Source: Sphingomonas hankookensis
GTDB taxonomy: Bacteria; Pseudomonadota; Alphaproteobacteria; Sphingomonadales; Sphingomonadaceae
Assembly: GCF_001619955.1 (NCBI RefSeq)
Contig: NZ_LQQO01000003.1
Location: forward strand, 1 to 64,000
DNA length: 64,000 nt
Direction: 5' to 3'
Below are positions 26,525 to 35,034 of this stretch, piece after piece. Position numbers and translations under genes: made by a program. Position 1 is the stretch's first letter, and the number at the start of each line of letters is the position of its first letter. The notes under the pieces are model-generated. The model ran no database searches. It saw only the letters and a list, made by a program, of their open reading frames with translations, and was not told where the DNA came from.

Positions 26525-28414
26525 ATGGAACCGAATGACCCCGTAGCGCGCGTCCTGATTGTCGATGACGATCCGGCGGTGCATGATTCCTATCGCATGT
26601 CGTTCGCTCCGGCGGACGATGCCGCGCAGCTGGCCGATCTGGCGGCCGAACTGTTCGACGATGTGACACCCGGCGACACGCCGCCGCTCGCCATGACCTT
26701 CGATCATGTCCATCAGGGGAATGAAGCGGTCGCGGCCGTCGAACGCGCGGTGCGGGACGACCGGCGCTTTGCCGTCGCCTTCATCGACGTGCGGATGCCG
26801 CCGGGCATCGACGGGCGCGAGACCGCCCGCCGCATCCGTGCGATCGACCCCGATGTGCAGATCGTGATCGTGACCGGCTATTCCGACTTTTCGCCGGCAC
26901 AGATCGCGCGGGTCGCCGGACCGCCCGACCGGCTGTTCTACATCGCCAAGCCGTTCACCGCCGAGGAAGTCGTCCAGACCGCGACCGCGCTGTCGCATCG
27001 CTGGCTGGCGGATCGCGAGCTTGCCCGGACCCGCGCCGCGCTGGCGACCAAGATCGAGGAGCTGGAGGATCAGGCGCGCGAGCTGGCCGCGAACGAGAGC
27101 AAGGCGATCCGCCTCGCCAATCGCGATCCGCTGACCGGTGCGCCCAATCGGTTGGCCTTCCTGCGCAACCTGTCCGAACAGGCGCGGCGACCGGGCGCGT
27201 TCGCGATGGCGATGATCGATCTCGACCGGTTCAAGCTGATCAACGACACGCTCGGTCATCTGGTCGGTGATGAGCTGATCCGCACCATCTGCGCCATCCT
27301 GATCGACCGGACCGGCGACCATGGCTTCGTCGCCCGGCTGGGCGGGGACGAATTCGGCGTGCTGCTGCATGTCGATACCGCCGATGCGGCGGTGATGCGC
27401 TGCGAACGGCTGGTGCGCGCCTGTTCGGCCGATCTGCAGGTGTTCGGCCATCCGATCCATGGTGCGGCGTCGATCGGCGTGGTCATGGTCGCCGGCGATA
27501 CCGGGCGCGATCCGGTCGACGTGATGCGCCGTGCCGATCTGGCGCTGAACGAGGCCAAGCGTTCGGGCCGGGGCGTGGTGCGGCTGTTCGACGACAGCAT
27601 GGACGAATCGATCCGATTCCGTCGGCGGGTCGAGGAGGGGCTGACCCAGGCGATCGCGAAGCAGGAACTGGCGCTGCTCTATCAACCGATCGTTGCGCAG
27701 GGGACGCTGGACATCGTCGGGTTCGAAGGGCTGCTGCGGTGGAACAGCCCCGATCATGGCGCGATCGGTCCGGCGACCTTCGTGCCGATCGCCGAGGAAT
27801 CGAACCTGATCCACGACCTTGGCGACTGGGTGCTGGATAGCGCGCTGGCGATGCTCGCCGACTGGCCAAGCCAATATGTCTCGGTCAATTTTTCCCCGCG
27901 CCAGTTCCGACGGCAGAATTTCGTCGGGCATCTGGTCGAAAAGGTGCAGCGCGCCGGCATCGCCCCCGACCGGTTGCAGATCGAAATCACCGAAACGGCG
28001 ATCTTCGACGATGCCGAACGTGCCGCCGACACACTCTATCGGCTGCGGCAGATGGGGTTCCGCATCGCGCTCGACGATTTCGGCACCGGCTATTCCTCGC
28101 TCTACAATATCCGCAAATTCGCGCTCGATTGCCTGAAGATCGATCGCAGCTTCATCGACGGCATGGGGCGCGAACGCGAAAGCGCGGCGATCGTCCATTC
28201 GATCATCCACCTCGCCCGCGCACTCCGGCTGGAGGTGGTGGCCGAAGGGGTGGAAACCGAACAGCAGGTGCAGGCACTGCGCCTTGCGGGATGCTCGCAT
28301 CTCCAGGGCTATTTCCTCTCCCGCCCGGTCGATGGCGCGGCGGCGACCGATATGGCGCGTAGCGGCGCGTGGCCGGGGCAGGCGCGGATATCGGCCGAAC
28401 CCGGCCGCGCATGA
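26525..28414 (+). CDS. Response regulator with GGDEF and EAL domains (c-di-GMP turnover)
   Basis: 629 residues. REC domain at 1-155 (VLIVDDDPAVHDSYRM, phospho-Asp in VAFIDVRMPP, Lys in YIAKPFTAEE), a coiled-coil linker with EIE/ARE heptads, a GGDEF domain (RDPLTGAPNRLAFL, MIDLDRFKLINDTLGHLVGD, intact LGGDEF) and an EAL domain (VGFEGLLRW, NFSPRQF, EITETAIFDD, DDFGTGYSSLYNI, KIDRSFIDG, VAEGVET, QGYFLSRPV). The EAL triad reads EGL; the metal and catalytic residues otherwise look complete. No RxxD inhibitory site five residues before GGDEF. It overlaps the kinase gene by ATGA, so the kinase likely phosphorylates this REC. Confidence 0.93.
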   Translation: MEPNDPVARVLIVDDDPAVHDSYRMSFAPADDAAQLADLAAELFDDVTPGDTPPLAMTFDHVHQGNEAVAAVERAVRDDRRFAVAFIDVRMPPGIDGRETARRIRAIDPDVQIVIVTGYSDFSPAQIARVAGPPDRLFYIAKPFTAEEVVQTATALSHRWLADRELARTRAALATKIEELEDQARELAANESKAIRLANRDPLTGAPNRLAFLRNLSEQARRPGAFAMAMIDLDRFKLINDTLGHLVGDELIRTICAILIDRTGDHGFVARLGGDEFGVLLHVDTADAAVMRCERLVRACSADLQVFGHPIHGAASIGVVMVAGDTGRDPVDVMRRADLALNEAKRSGRGVVRLFDDSMDESIRFRRRVEEGLTQAIAKQELALLYQPIVAQGTLDIVGFEGLLRWNSPDHGAIGPATFVPIAEESNLIHDLGDWVLDSALAMLADWPSQYVSVNFSPRQFRRQNFVGHLVEKVQRAGIAPDRLQIEITETAIFDDAERAADTLYRLRQMGFRIALDDFGTGYSSLYNIRKFALDCLKIDRSFIDGMGRERESAAIVHSIIHLARALRLEVVAEGVETEQQVQALRLAGCSHLQGYFLSRPVDGAAATDMARSGAWPGQARISAEPGRA

Positions 28415-29559
28415 CCGCGCGGCGCGCCCGTCCGCTCGGCGCGGCGCTGCTCGGACGCATGGCGCTGGTTGGGCTCGCCGGGATCGCGCTGGCGGGCGGG
28501 GTGCTGGGGGTCGTCGCGGGACCGGCGGTGGCGTGGGGAAGCGTGGCGGTGGGTTTGCTCCTGCTCCTGCTGCTGCTGGTCACGCTGTGGCGCGGCATTG
28601 CCCGCTGGGTCACCGATCCGCTGCGCCAGGTCGATCAGGACATGGCGGCGATGGTCGAACCCGGGGAAGCCACCATACCCGATCCTGTGCCGGCTCCGGC
28701 CGAGATCCACTCGCTGTCGCGGCGGCTGGCGGTGGTGCGGCGGCAGATGCAGGATCAGGCGGGGCAGCGCGAATTGCGCTCCTTTCGGCTGGGGCGCTCG
28801 GAAAGCCGCGCGGCGCTGGTCCATAACGCCCGCAACGCGCTGTCGCCGATCAGCGCGATCCTGTCGCACGGGCTGGCCCAGCCGCCGGTCGCCGAACGCG
28901 ACGTGATCGAGCGGGTCGTGTCCGAACTGGCGCGCGGGGATGTGCCGCCCGACCGGCGCGAAAAGCTCGCCGCCTATGTCATGACCGCGATCGATGCGGC
29001 GGCGCGGGCGCGGATGGAGCGGCTGGCCCAGTTCGAAACGGGCCGCGCGGCGCTCGCCAACGTACTCGACATCATCGGAGGGCCGCAGGACATGGCGGCG
29101 GAGGGCGTGGCGCTCGACCGCTGCGACGTCACCGACCTGATCGCGCGCAACGGTGCGATCGCCCGCTATGGCGACGACCGCTCGATCGCGGTGACCTTTC
29201 CCGCATCGCCCTGCTGGGTGCGCGCCGACCGGGTGATCCTCAGCCAGGTGATCGGCAACCTGTTCCGCAACGCGACCGAAGCGATCGCCGCCCGGGGCGG
29301 CGGCGACGGGCAGGTGATCGTCACCATCGTCGACGCACCCGTCGTGACGGTGACGATCGCCGATGATGGCGAGGGCTTCGATCCGCTCGATGCGCCGATG
29401 CTGTTCCAGGCCGGCTATTCCACCCGCAAGGCCAAGTCGGGCGGGCTGGGACTGCATTGGTGCGCGAACTGGATGGCGGCGATGGGCGGCGCGCTGCGCC
29501 TCGAAAGCGAGGGGCCGGGTCTGGGCGCCCGCGCCATCCTGACCCTGCCCGCGGGGTAA
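28411..29559 (+). CDS. Membrane sensor histidine kinase paired with the REC-GGDEF-EAL protein
   Basis: 382 residues. Two close membrane helices (about residues 17-60) have almost no periplasmic loop, followed by a HAMP-like linker (WVTDPLRQVDQDMAAMVEPG). The H-box is ALVHNARNALSPISAIL, the N-box NLFRNATEAIAA, the G1 box ADDGEGFD and G2 SGGLGLHW. The start at 28411 overlaps the upstream stop. Because there is no extracytoplasmic domain, it probably senses membrane state or a cytoplasmic cue. Helix order in the H-box (HNARN) resembles kinases of the NtrB/HPK4-like type, but the subclass is uncertain. Confidence 0.85.
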   Translation: MTARRARPLGAALLGRMALVGLAGIALAGGVLGVVAGPAVAWGSVAVGLLLLLLLLVTLWRGIARWVTDPLRQVDQDMAAMVEPGEATIPDPVPAPAEIHSLSRRLAVVRRQMQDQAGQRELRSFRLGRSESRAALVHNARNALSPISAILSHGLAQPPVAERDVIERVVSELARGDVPPDRREKLAAYVMTAIDAAARARMERLAQFETGRAALANVLDIIGGPQDMAAEGVALDRCDVTDLIARNGAIARYGDDRSIAVTFPASPCWVRADRVILSQVIGNLFRNATEAIAARGGGDGQVIVTIVDAPVVTVTIADDGEGFDPLDAPMLFQAGYSTRKAKSGGLGLHWCANWMAAMGGALRLESEGPGLGARAILTLPAG

Positions 29560-29576
29560 GGGGCATCCGCTCCGTC

Positions 29577-29599
29577 ACCCCGGACTTGATCCGGGGTCC
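29577..29599. repeat. Short palindromic repeat
   Basis: CCCCGGACTTGATCCGGGG with flanking A and TCC forms a perfect hairpin between the convergent kinase and cysQ genes. The same motif is a widespread intergenic element in alphaproteobacteria, and here it may serve as terminator for both. Confidence 0.7.
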
Positions 29600-29626
29600 C
29601 GCTTCTTCTTCTTGTCGTTGGGACGA

Positions 29627-30355
29627 TTACACGGCGATCAGGGACAAAATCCGCGCCGCATCGGCATGCCGGCAGATCAGCAGATCGGGCAGCCAGGTAT
29701 CATGACAATTATAATAAAGCGGCGTCCCATCGATCCGCGACGCATGCAGCCCGGCGGCGAGCGCGACGGCGACCGGCGCACAGCTGTCCCATTCATATTG
29801 CCCGCCGGCGTGGAGATAGATGTCGGCCTCGCCCCGCACCACCGCCATCGCCTTGGCTCCGGCCGACCCCATCGGGATCAGCTCGGCATCGATCGCCTCC
29901 GCCACCGCCAGTGCCTGCGGTGCTGGGCGGGTCCGGCTGACGACCATGCGCGGGCGTGCCGGGGCGGGGGGCACGATCGGCGCGGGGCTGCTCGACAGGG
30001 TAACGCCGAGTGCGGGCAGCGCCACCGCACCCGCCGCCGCGCGCCCGCCTACGGCAAGTGCTACGTGCACCGCCCAGTCGTCGCGCCCCTCGGCATATTC
30101 GCGCGTGCCGTCCAGTGGATCGACGATCCATGTCTGCGACGCCGCGCAGCGGGCCTTGTCGTCGGCCGACTCCTCGGACAGCACGAACGCCTGCGGTCGC
30201 GCCGCACGCAGCCGCTCGAGGATCAGCGCGTTCGCTTCCCTGTCGGCCCGGTCGCCCAGCGCCTTGCCGGTCTCGCGCCCTTCCTCCCGGATCGCGAGGA
30301 GCAATTTGCCCGCCTCGGCGGCGATGGCGGTCGCCAGCAGCGCGTCGTCGGTCAC
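29627..30355 (-). CDS. cysQ: 3'(2'),5'-bisphosphate nucleotidase CysQ
   Basis: 242 residues of the inositol-monophosphatase fold. Metal-ligand motifs [10 protein letters not shown], the [20 protein letters not shown] block and the C-terminal [16 protein letters not shown] are present. It hydrolyses 3'-phosphoadenosine 5'-phosphate (PAP), the by-product of PAPS use. The start is GTG at 30355 and overlaps the cysNC stop (GTGA), making cysD-cysNC-cysQ one coupled operon. Confidence 0.93.
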   Translation of the reverse strand: MTDDALLATAIAAEAGKLLLAIREEGRETGKALGDRADREANALILERLRAARPQAFVLSEESADDKARCAASQTWIVDPLDGTREYAEGRDDWAVHVALAVGGRAAAGAVALPALGVTLSSSPAPIVPPAPARPRMVVSRTRPAPQALAVAEAIDAELIPMGSAGAKAMAVVRGEADIYLHAGGQYEWDSCAPVAVALAAGLHASRIDGTPLYYNCHDTWLPDLLICRHADAARILSLIAV

Positions 30356-32274
30356 AGCACCGGCGCCCAGATACCCAGAACATGCTCGACGATGCGCTCG
30401 GCGGCGGCTTCCGGCGTTTCACGCGTCGTATCGACATGGATTTCGGGTGAAAGCGGCGGTTCGTACGGGCTGTCGATGCCGGTGAAGTTGGCCAGCGCCC
30501 CGCTACGTGCCTTGGCGTACAGCCCTTTCACGTCGCGTGCCTCCGCGACGGCCAATGGCGTATCGACGAACACCTCGACGAACTCGCCCTCCGGAAGCAT
30601 CGACCGCGCCAGGTCGCGCTCGGCGCGGAAGGGGGAGATGAACGCGGTCAGCACGATCAAGCCCGCATCGGCCATCAGCTTGGCGACCTCGCCTACGCGA
30701 CGGACATTCTCCACCCGATCGGCATCGGTGAACCCCAGATCGCGGTTAAGGCCATGGCGGACATTATCGCCATCCAGCAGGAAGCTATGTTTGCCCAACG
30801 CGTGAAGTTTCTTCTCCACCAAATTCGCAATCGTCGACTTGCCCGACCCGGACAGGCCGGTGAACCATAGCACGCGGGGGGACTGGTTCTTCTGCGCGGC
30901 ATGGGCCTCGCGGGTGATGTCGATCGACTGCCAATGGACGTTCTGGCTGCGGCGCAGGCAATAATCGATCATGCCGGCGGCGACGGTGGCGTTGGTGATC
31001 TTGTCGATCAGGATGAACCCGCCAAGGTCGCGATTGTCGGCATAGGGTTCGAAGGCGATGCCGCGGTCGGTGAACACGTCGGCCACGCCGATGTCGTTCA
31101 GCTGCAGCGTCTTGACCGACAGTTCGGCCAGCGTGTTGACGTCGACCGCGTGGCGCGGAGTCTGCACCGTAGCGGAGACCAAGCCTGAACCAGTCTTCAA
31201 CCAATAGGCACGACCAGGCAGCAGCGGTTCGCCATCCATCCATACGATGGTCGTGCGGAACTGGTCGGCGACCTGGGGCGGGGCGTCGGCAGCAGCGATC
31301 ACGTCGCCGCGCGAACAGTCGATCTCGTCCGCAAGAGTGATCGTAACAGACTGCCCTGCGACCGCCTGTTCCAGATCGCCGTCCATCGTGACGATGCGCG
31401 CGACATGCGACGTCTTGCCCGATGGCAGCACCCGCACCGCATCGCCGGGGCGCACCGTGCCGCTGGCGATCAGTCCGGCGAACCCGCGAAAGTCGAGATC
31501 CGGGCGGTTGACCCATTGCACCGGCAGGCGGAACGGCCGCGCGGCCGCCGCCTCGCTGTCCAGTTCGACCGATTCGAGATGTTCGATCAGCGCCGGTCCG
31601 CTGTACCATGGCGTGTTGGCCGAAGCGGCGGCGATATTGTCGCCCTTGAACCCCGACAGCGGAATTGCGGTAAAGCCGGCGATGCCGATCGATTCGGCGA
31701 AAGCGGCATAATCGGCGACGATGCTATCGAAGATCGCCTGATCATAGCCGACCAGATCCATCTTGTTCACCGCCAGCACGATGTGACGGATGCCGATCAG
31801 GTGCGCGAGATAGCTGTGCCGCCGTGTCTGAGTCAGCACGCCCTTGCGTGCGTCGATCAGGATCACGGCGAGGTCGGCGGTCGATGCGCCGGTCACCATG
31901 TTGCGGGTATATTGTTCGTGGCCGGGGGTGTCGGCGACGATGAACTTGCGCTTCTCCGTCGCGAAGAAACGATAGGCGACGTCGATGGTGATGCCCTGTT
32001 CGCGCTCGGCGGCGAGACCGTCGACCAGCAGCGCGAAGTCGATCTCGCCGCCTTGGGTGCCGACCCGCTTGGAGTCGCTCTCCAATGCGGCCAGCTGATC
32101 CTCGAAGATCATCTTCGAATCGTAGAGCAGCCGGCCGATCAGCGTCGACTTGCCGTCGTCGACCGACCCGCAGGTGATGAAGCGCAGCAGCGACTTGTTC
32201 TGATGCTGCGCGAGATAGGCGTCGATATCGGCCGCGATCAGCGCATCGGGCGTGTAGGCGGGGGCGGTTGCCAT
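30352..32274 (-). CDS. cysNC: Bifunctional CysN/CysC: sulfate adenylyltransferase GTPase subunit fused to APS kinase
   Basis: 640 residues. The N-terminal EF-Tu-like GTPase part has [30 protein letters not shown] and VNKMDLVG. From about residue 455 the APS kinase part has [18 protein letters not shown] and [17 protein letters not shown]. Together with CysD it makes APS from sulfate and ATP (GTP hydrolysis drives it), then PAPS. The fusion is common in alphaproteobacteria. I choose the ATG at 32274, sharing one base with the cysD stop (TGATG), with GGAGGGG upstream; a TTG one codon earlier is the only alternative. Confidence 0.96.
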   Translation of the reverse strand: MATAPAYTPDALIAADIDAYLAQHQNKSLLRFITCGSVDDGKSTLIGRLLYDSKMIFEDQLAALESDSKRVGTQGGEIDFALLVDGLAAEREQGITIDVAYRFFATEKRKFIVADTPGHEQYTRNMVTGASTADLAVILIDARKGVLTQTRRHSYLAHLIGIRHIVLAVNKMDLVGYDQAIFDSIVADYAAFAESIGIAGFTAIPLSGFKGDNIAAASANTPWYSGPALIEHLESVELDSEAAAARPFRLPVQWVNRPDLDFRGFAGLIASGTVRPGDAVRVLPSGKTSHVARIVTMDGDLEQAVAGQSVTITLADEIDCSRGDVIAAADAPPQVADQFRTTIVWMDGEPLLPGRAYWLKTGSGLVSATVQTPRHAVDVNTLAELSVKTLQLNDIGVADVFTDRGIAFEPYADNRDLGGFILIDKITNATVAAGMIDYCLRRSQNVHWQSIDITREAHAAQKNQSPRVLWFTGLSGSGKSTIANLVEKKLHALGKHSFLLDGDNVRHGLNRDLGFTDADRVENVRRVGEVAKLMADAGLIVLTAFISPFRAERDLARSMLPEGEFVEVFVDTPLAVAEARDVKGLYAKARSGALANFTGIDSPYEPPLSPEIHVDTTRETPEAAAERIVEHVLGIWAPVL

Positions 32275-33191
32275 CAAAAATACCCCTCCTGCTTCTTTTT
32301 TTCCATGCTGGCCGATCCCGCATCGCGGTCGATCGCGCGACCCTGCCTTTCGGAGGTGGTGGTCAGCAGCATCTCCTGAATGACCTCCGACAGGGTCGCT
32401 GCCTCGCTCTCGACCGCGCCGGTCAGCGGATAGCAGCCGAGCGTGCGGAAACGGATCGAGCGATCGACCGGGACTTCGCCGGGCAGTAGCCGGAAGCGGT
32501 CGTCATCGACCATCAGCAACATGCCGTCGCGCTCGACGGTTGGACGCGGCGCCGCGAAATAGAGCGGCACGATCTCGATCCCCTGCGACAGGATGTACTG
32601 CCAGATATCCAGCTCGGTCCAGTTCGACAGCGGGAAGACGCGGATCGATTCGCCCTTCGCCTTGCGCGCATTATAGAGGTGCCATAGTTCCGGCCGCTGC
32701 GCCTTCGGGTTCCAGCGGTGATTGGCTGAGCGGAACGAGAAGACGCGCTCCTTGGCGCGGCTCTTCTCCTCGTCGCGGCGCGCGCCGCCGAACGCGGCAT
32801 CGAAGCCATAATGGTCGAGCGCCTGCTTCAGCCCCTCGGTCTTCCACAGATCGGTGTGCAGGCTGCCATGGTCGAACGGGTTGATCCCGCGCGCCTTCGC
32901 TTCCGGATTCTGGTGGACGAGCAGCTCCATGCCGGCATCGCGCGCCGCCTTGTCGCGTAGGTCGTACATCGCGCGGAATTTCCACGTCGTATCGACATGG
33001 AGCAGCGGGAAGGGCGGGGGAGCGGGGTAGAAAGCCTTCTTGGCAAGGTGCAGCATCACCGCCGAATCCTTGCCGACCGAGTAGAGCATGACCGGGCGTT
33101 CGGCCTCGGCCACGACTTCGCGCAGGATATGGATGCTCTCCGCTTCCAGGCGCTGGAGATGGGTAAGGCGGTCGGGGGAAGGCTCGGTCAT
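32274..33191 (-). CDS. cysD: Sulfate adenylyltransferase subunit 2 CysD
   Basis: 305 residues. PP-loop pyrophosphatase motif [20 protein letters not shown], then [36 protein letters not shown] and the C-terminal [10 protein letters not shown] typical of CysD. It forms the catalytic half of ATP sulfurylase with CysN. It is first in the cysD-cysNC-cysQ operon. The region upstream (33192-33448) contains a small reading frame and a hairpin terminator on the same strand, which might control entry into the operon. Confidence 0.97.
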   Translation of the reverse strand: MTEPSPDRLTHLQRLEAESIHILREVVAEAERPVMLYSVGKDSAVMLHLAKKAFYPAPPPFPLLHVDTTWKFRAMYDLRDKAARDAGMELLVHQNPEAKARGINPFDHGSLHTDLWKTEGLKQALDHYGFDAAFGGARRDEEKSRAKERVFSFRSANHRWNPKAQRPELWHLYNARKAKGESIRVFPLSNWTELDIWQYILSQGIEIVPLYFAAPRPTVERDGMLLMVDDDRFRLLPGEVPVDRSIRFRTLGCYPLTGAVESEAATLSEVIQEMLLTTTSERQGRAIDRDAGSASMEKKKQEGYF

Positions 33192-33327
33192 GTCGGGATC
33201 GCAGGTAGCGATCCGGTCCGGCCCACCAAAGCAACGATTCCTGCGGCGTGCGGCAGTTCAGCTATCGCGTGGAGCTGGGACCAATACGATCACGGCCCTA
33301 TCCATCGTACCACGATCATGTGCAGTC

Positions 33328-33373
33328 AAAAAGCGCCTGGGAACTGCCCGGCGTACCGGACCGTCCCAGGCGC
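33328..33373 (-). terminator. Strong hairpin between the mini-gene and cysD
   Basis: On the minus strand GCGCCTGGGA (33373-33364) is followed by a 21-base loop segment and TCCCAGGCGC (33342-33333), then five T (33332-33328). A perfect 10-bp stem plus T tract is a canonical intrinsic terminator. It starts ten bases after the stop of the mini-gene at 33383 and lies about 135 bases before the cysD ATG. Confidence 0.85.
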
Positions 33374-33382
33374 CGGTTCCGT

Positions 33383-33442
33383 TCAGATCGGACGCAGATC
33401 GTCGCCGTAATTGTCACGGAACAGAGCAAAAAATGCCTGCAT
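33383..33442 (-). CDS. Mini-gene upstream of cysD (19-residue peptide)
   Basis: The frame encodes MQAFFALFRDNYGDDLRPI followed by TGA. GGGAG lies seven bases before the ATG at 33442, an ideal Shine-Dalgarno distance; an upstream in-frame ATG at 33448 is too close to it. A canonical intrinsic terminator follows ten bases after the stop, so the unit has the ends of a complete small transcript. It is amphipathic (MQAFFALF then acidic DNYGDD). I do not recognise it. It may be an independent small protein or a leader peptide for the cys operon, but it contains no Cys, so classical Cys-codon attenuation is unlikely. Confidence 0.55.
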   Translation of the reverse strand: MQAFFALFRDNYGDDLRPI

Positions 33443-33590
33443 CTTCATTCTCCCAGTTACGCCGAAGCGCCCGGACGTATTAACGTAAAATTAACCCTAC
33501 GCCAAATCGGAATCGCAACGACCGCACGCAGAGTGCGGATCATCGCCGTTAACCGAAGTTTTGCAGTTGGGTAGGTAGCGAAGGCGGGTC
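33443..33590. other. Divergent promoter region of the mini-gene/cys operon and the EAL gene
   Basis: A short AT-rich patch (TTAACGTAAAATTAACC near 33480) and the plus-strand gene start at 33591 make this the likely promoter region for both directions. No palindromic operator was identified. Confidence 0.4.
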
Positions 33591-34919
33591 ATGCGTCGCG
33601 CCGAATCGGACCAATTCCCGCGGGTCGGGGCCCGGGATCCATCACGATCCGCTGGCGGAGCGTCGGTTGGGCATGCGGTTCCCCCCTACCGATTCCTGTT
33701 GCTGGCCGAACTCGAAGATTTCGTCGCCCTGCGTCGCAGCGTCGGAGTGGCTCGCGCGCGGCTGGTGATGGACGACGTCATCGCACGGCTGGAAACGGCG
33801 CTGCCGATGATCCGCGCCATTCCGGCAGGACCGGCGATGCTGGAACTGTCGTTCGACTGCGACTCGTCCGCCGAAGGCGTCGCGACCGTTGAGCAGGTGC
33901 GAGCCACCATGGTCGCGCCGTTCGACCTGGACGGCGAATCCCATCGCTTGTCGTTGCGAATCGGTGGTGGTGGCGCGCCGACCCATGATGCCGACGAGCT
34001 CCGCCTGATCGAATCCGCCGAACAGGCGCTGGCTGATGCGCGCGAGATTCGCAGCGACGTCGTGCGCGACCTTGCCAATCCATCGGCCGGCGACGACCCC
34101 ATCCAGCTGATGCGCGAACTGCCCGAGGCGATCGCCAGCGGGCAGATTTTCCTGCAATATCAGCCCAAGGTGCGGGTGCGGCAGCAACAGGTGGTCAGCG
34201 CCGAGGCATTGGTGCGCTGGCGCCATCCGGTGCGCGGACTGATCCTGCCGGGCATGTTCATCGAAGCGGCCGAGCGTTCGAACGCGATCGGTCCGCTGAC
34301 GCTGTGGATCATCGAGCGGGCGATCGCCGACCAGCGCGTGCTCGCTGCTCAGGGACACGACATTCCGATCTTCATCAATATCTCGGGCGTGCTGCTGTCC
34401 GATGCGGGCTTCGTCCGCGATGCCTGCGCGCTGGTCAGCGGGGGCGGTGCGAAGATCGGGTTCGAGATTACCGAAACGGCGGTGATCCGCGATCCGGAAA
34501 GCGCCATCGCCAATCTCGGCATCTTCGCGCGCATCGGCGTGCCGCTCGCGATCGACGATTATGGTGCGGGATTGTCGTCGCTCGCCTATCTCAAGCGGCT
34601 GCCCGCCCGCGAACTGAAGATCGACAAGCTGTTCGTGACCCAGCTGACCAGCAGCAACCGCGATCCGCTGATCGTCCGCTCGACCATCGATCTGGCCCAT
34701 GCGCTGGACATGGAAGTGACGGCGGAAGGCGTGGAGACGCCCGCCGCGCTGGCGCTGCTGGGGGTCATGGGGTGCGACATGGTGCAGGGGTTCCTGATCA
34801 GCCGCCCGATCGAATTTGCCGCGTTCCTGACCTTCCTGTCCGAAGAACGGCATGTCGCGGCGATGGCGGGACCGCGATTCTCGTTTCACCGTGACGTGGG
34901 GCAGTGGAAGGTCGGCTAA
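33591..34919 (+). CDS. EAL-domain c-di-GMP phosphodiesterase with degenerate GGDEF-like N-terminus
   Basis: 442 residues. Residues about 30-165 resemble a worn GGDEF fold (LSLRIGGGGAPTHDADELRL, IESAEQALADAR) without a GGDEF signature, so cyclase activity is not expected. The EAL domain is complete: SAEALVRWRHPV, FINISG, GFEITETAVIRD, IDDYGAGLSSLAYL, ELKIDKLFV, TAEGVETPAAL, QGFLISRPI. It should hydrolyse c-di-GMP to pGpG. No membrane helix. It stands apart from the next gene by about 115 bases. Confidence 0.9.
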   Translation: MRRAESDQFPRVGARDPSRSAGGASVGHAVPPYRFLLLAELEDFVALRRSVGVARARLVMDDVIARLETALPMIRAIPAGPAMLELSFDCDSSAEGVATVEQVRATMVAPFDLDGESHRLSLRIGGGGAPTHDADELRLIESAEQALADAREIRSDVVRDLANPSAGDDPIQLMRELPEAIASGQIFLQYQPKVRVRQQQVVSAEALVRWRHPVRGLILPGMFIEAAERSNAIGPLTLWIIERAIADQRVLAAQGHDIPIFINISGVLLSDAGFVRDACALVSGGGAKIGFEITETAVIRDPESAIANLGIFARIGVPLAIDDYGAGLSSLAYLKRLPARELKIDKLFVTQLTSSNRDPLIVRSTIDLAHALDMEVTAEGVETPAALALLGVMGCDMVQGFLISRPIEFAAFLTFLSEERHVAAMAGPRFSFHRDVGQWKVG

Positions 34920-35034
34920 GCAGGAAGCCGCGACGGACCGGATGATCCTACCCTGCAATGTGCACGACAGATGCCGCGATCAGCCGACTGGGCAAACTTA
35001 CTCGCGGTTAACCTCGTCCGTCGCATGATGAACC

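Noticed and set aside
26420..28300. 626-codon minus-strand frame opposite the REC-GGDEF-EAL gene
   Set aside because: Antisense shadow; all c-di-GMP motifs are on the plus strand.
33192..33448. SAM- or cysteine-sensing riboswitch before cysD
   Set aside because: I see no SAM-II or SAM-V like motif; only a simple terminator hairpin and the mini-gene are supported.
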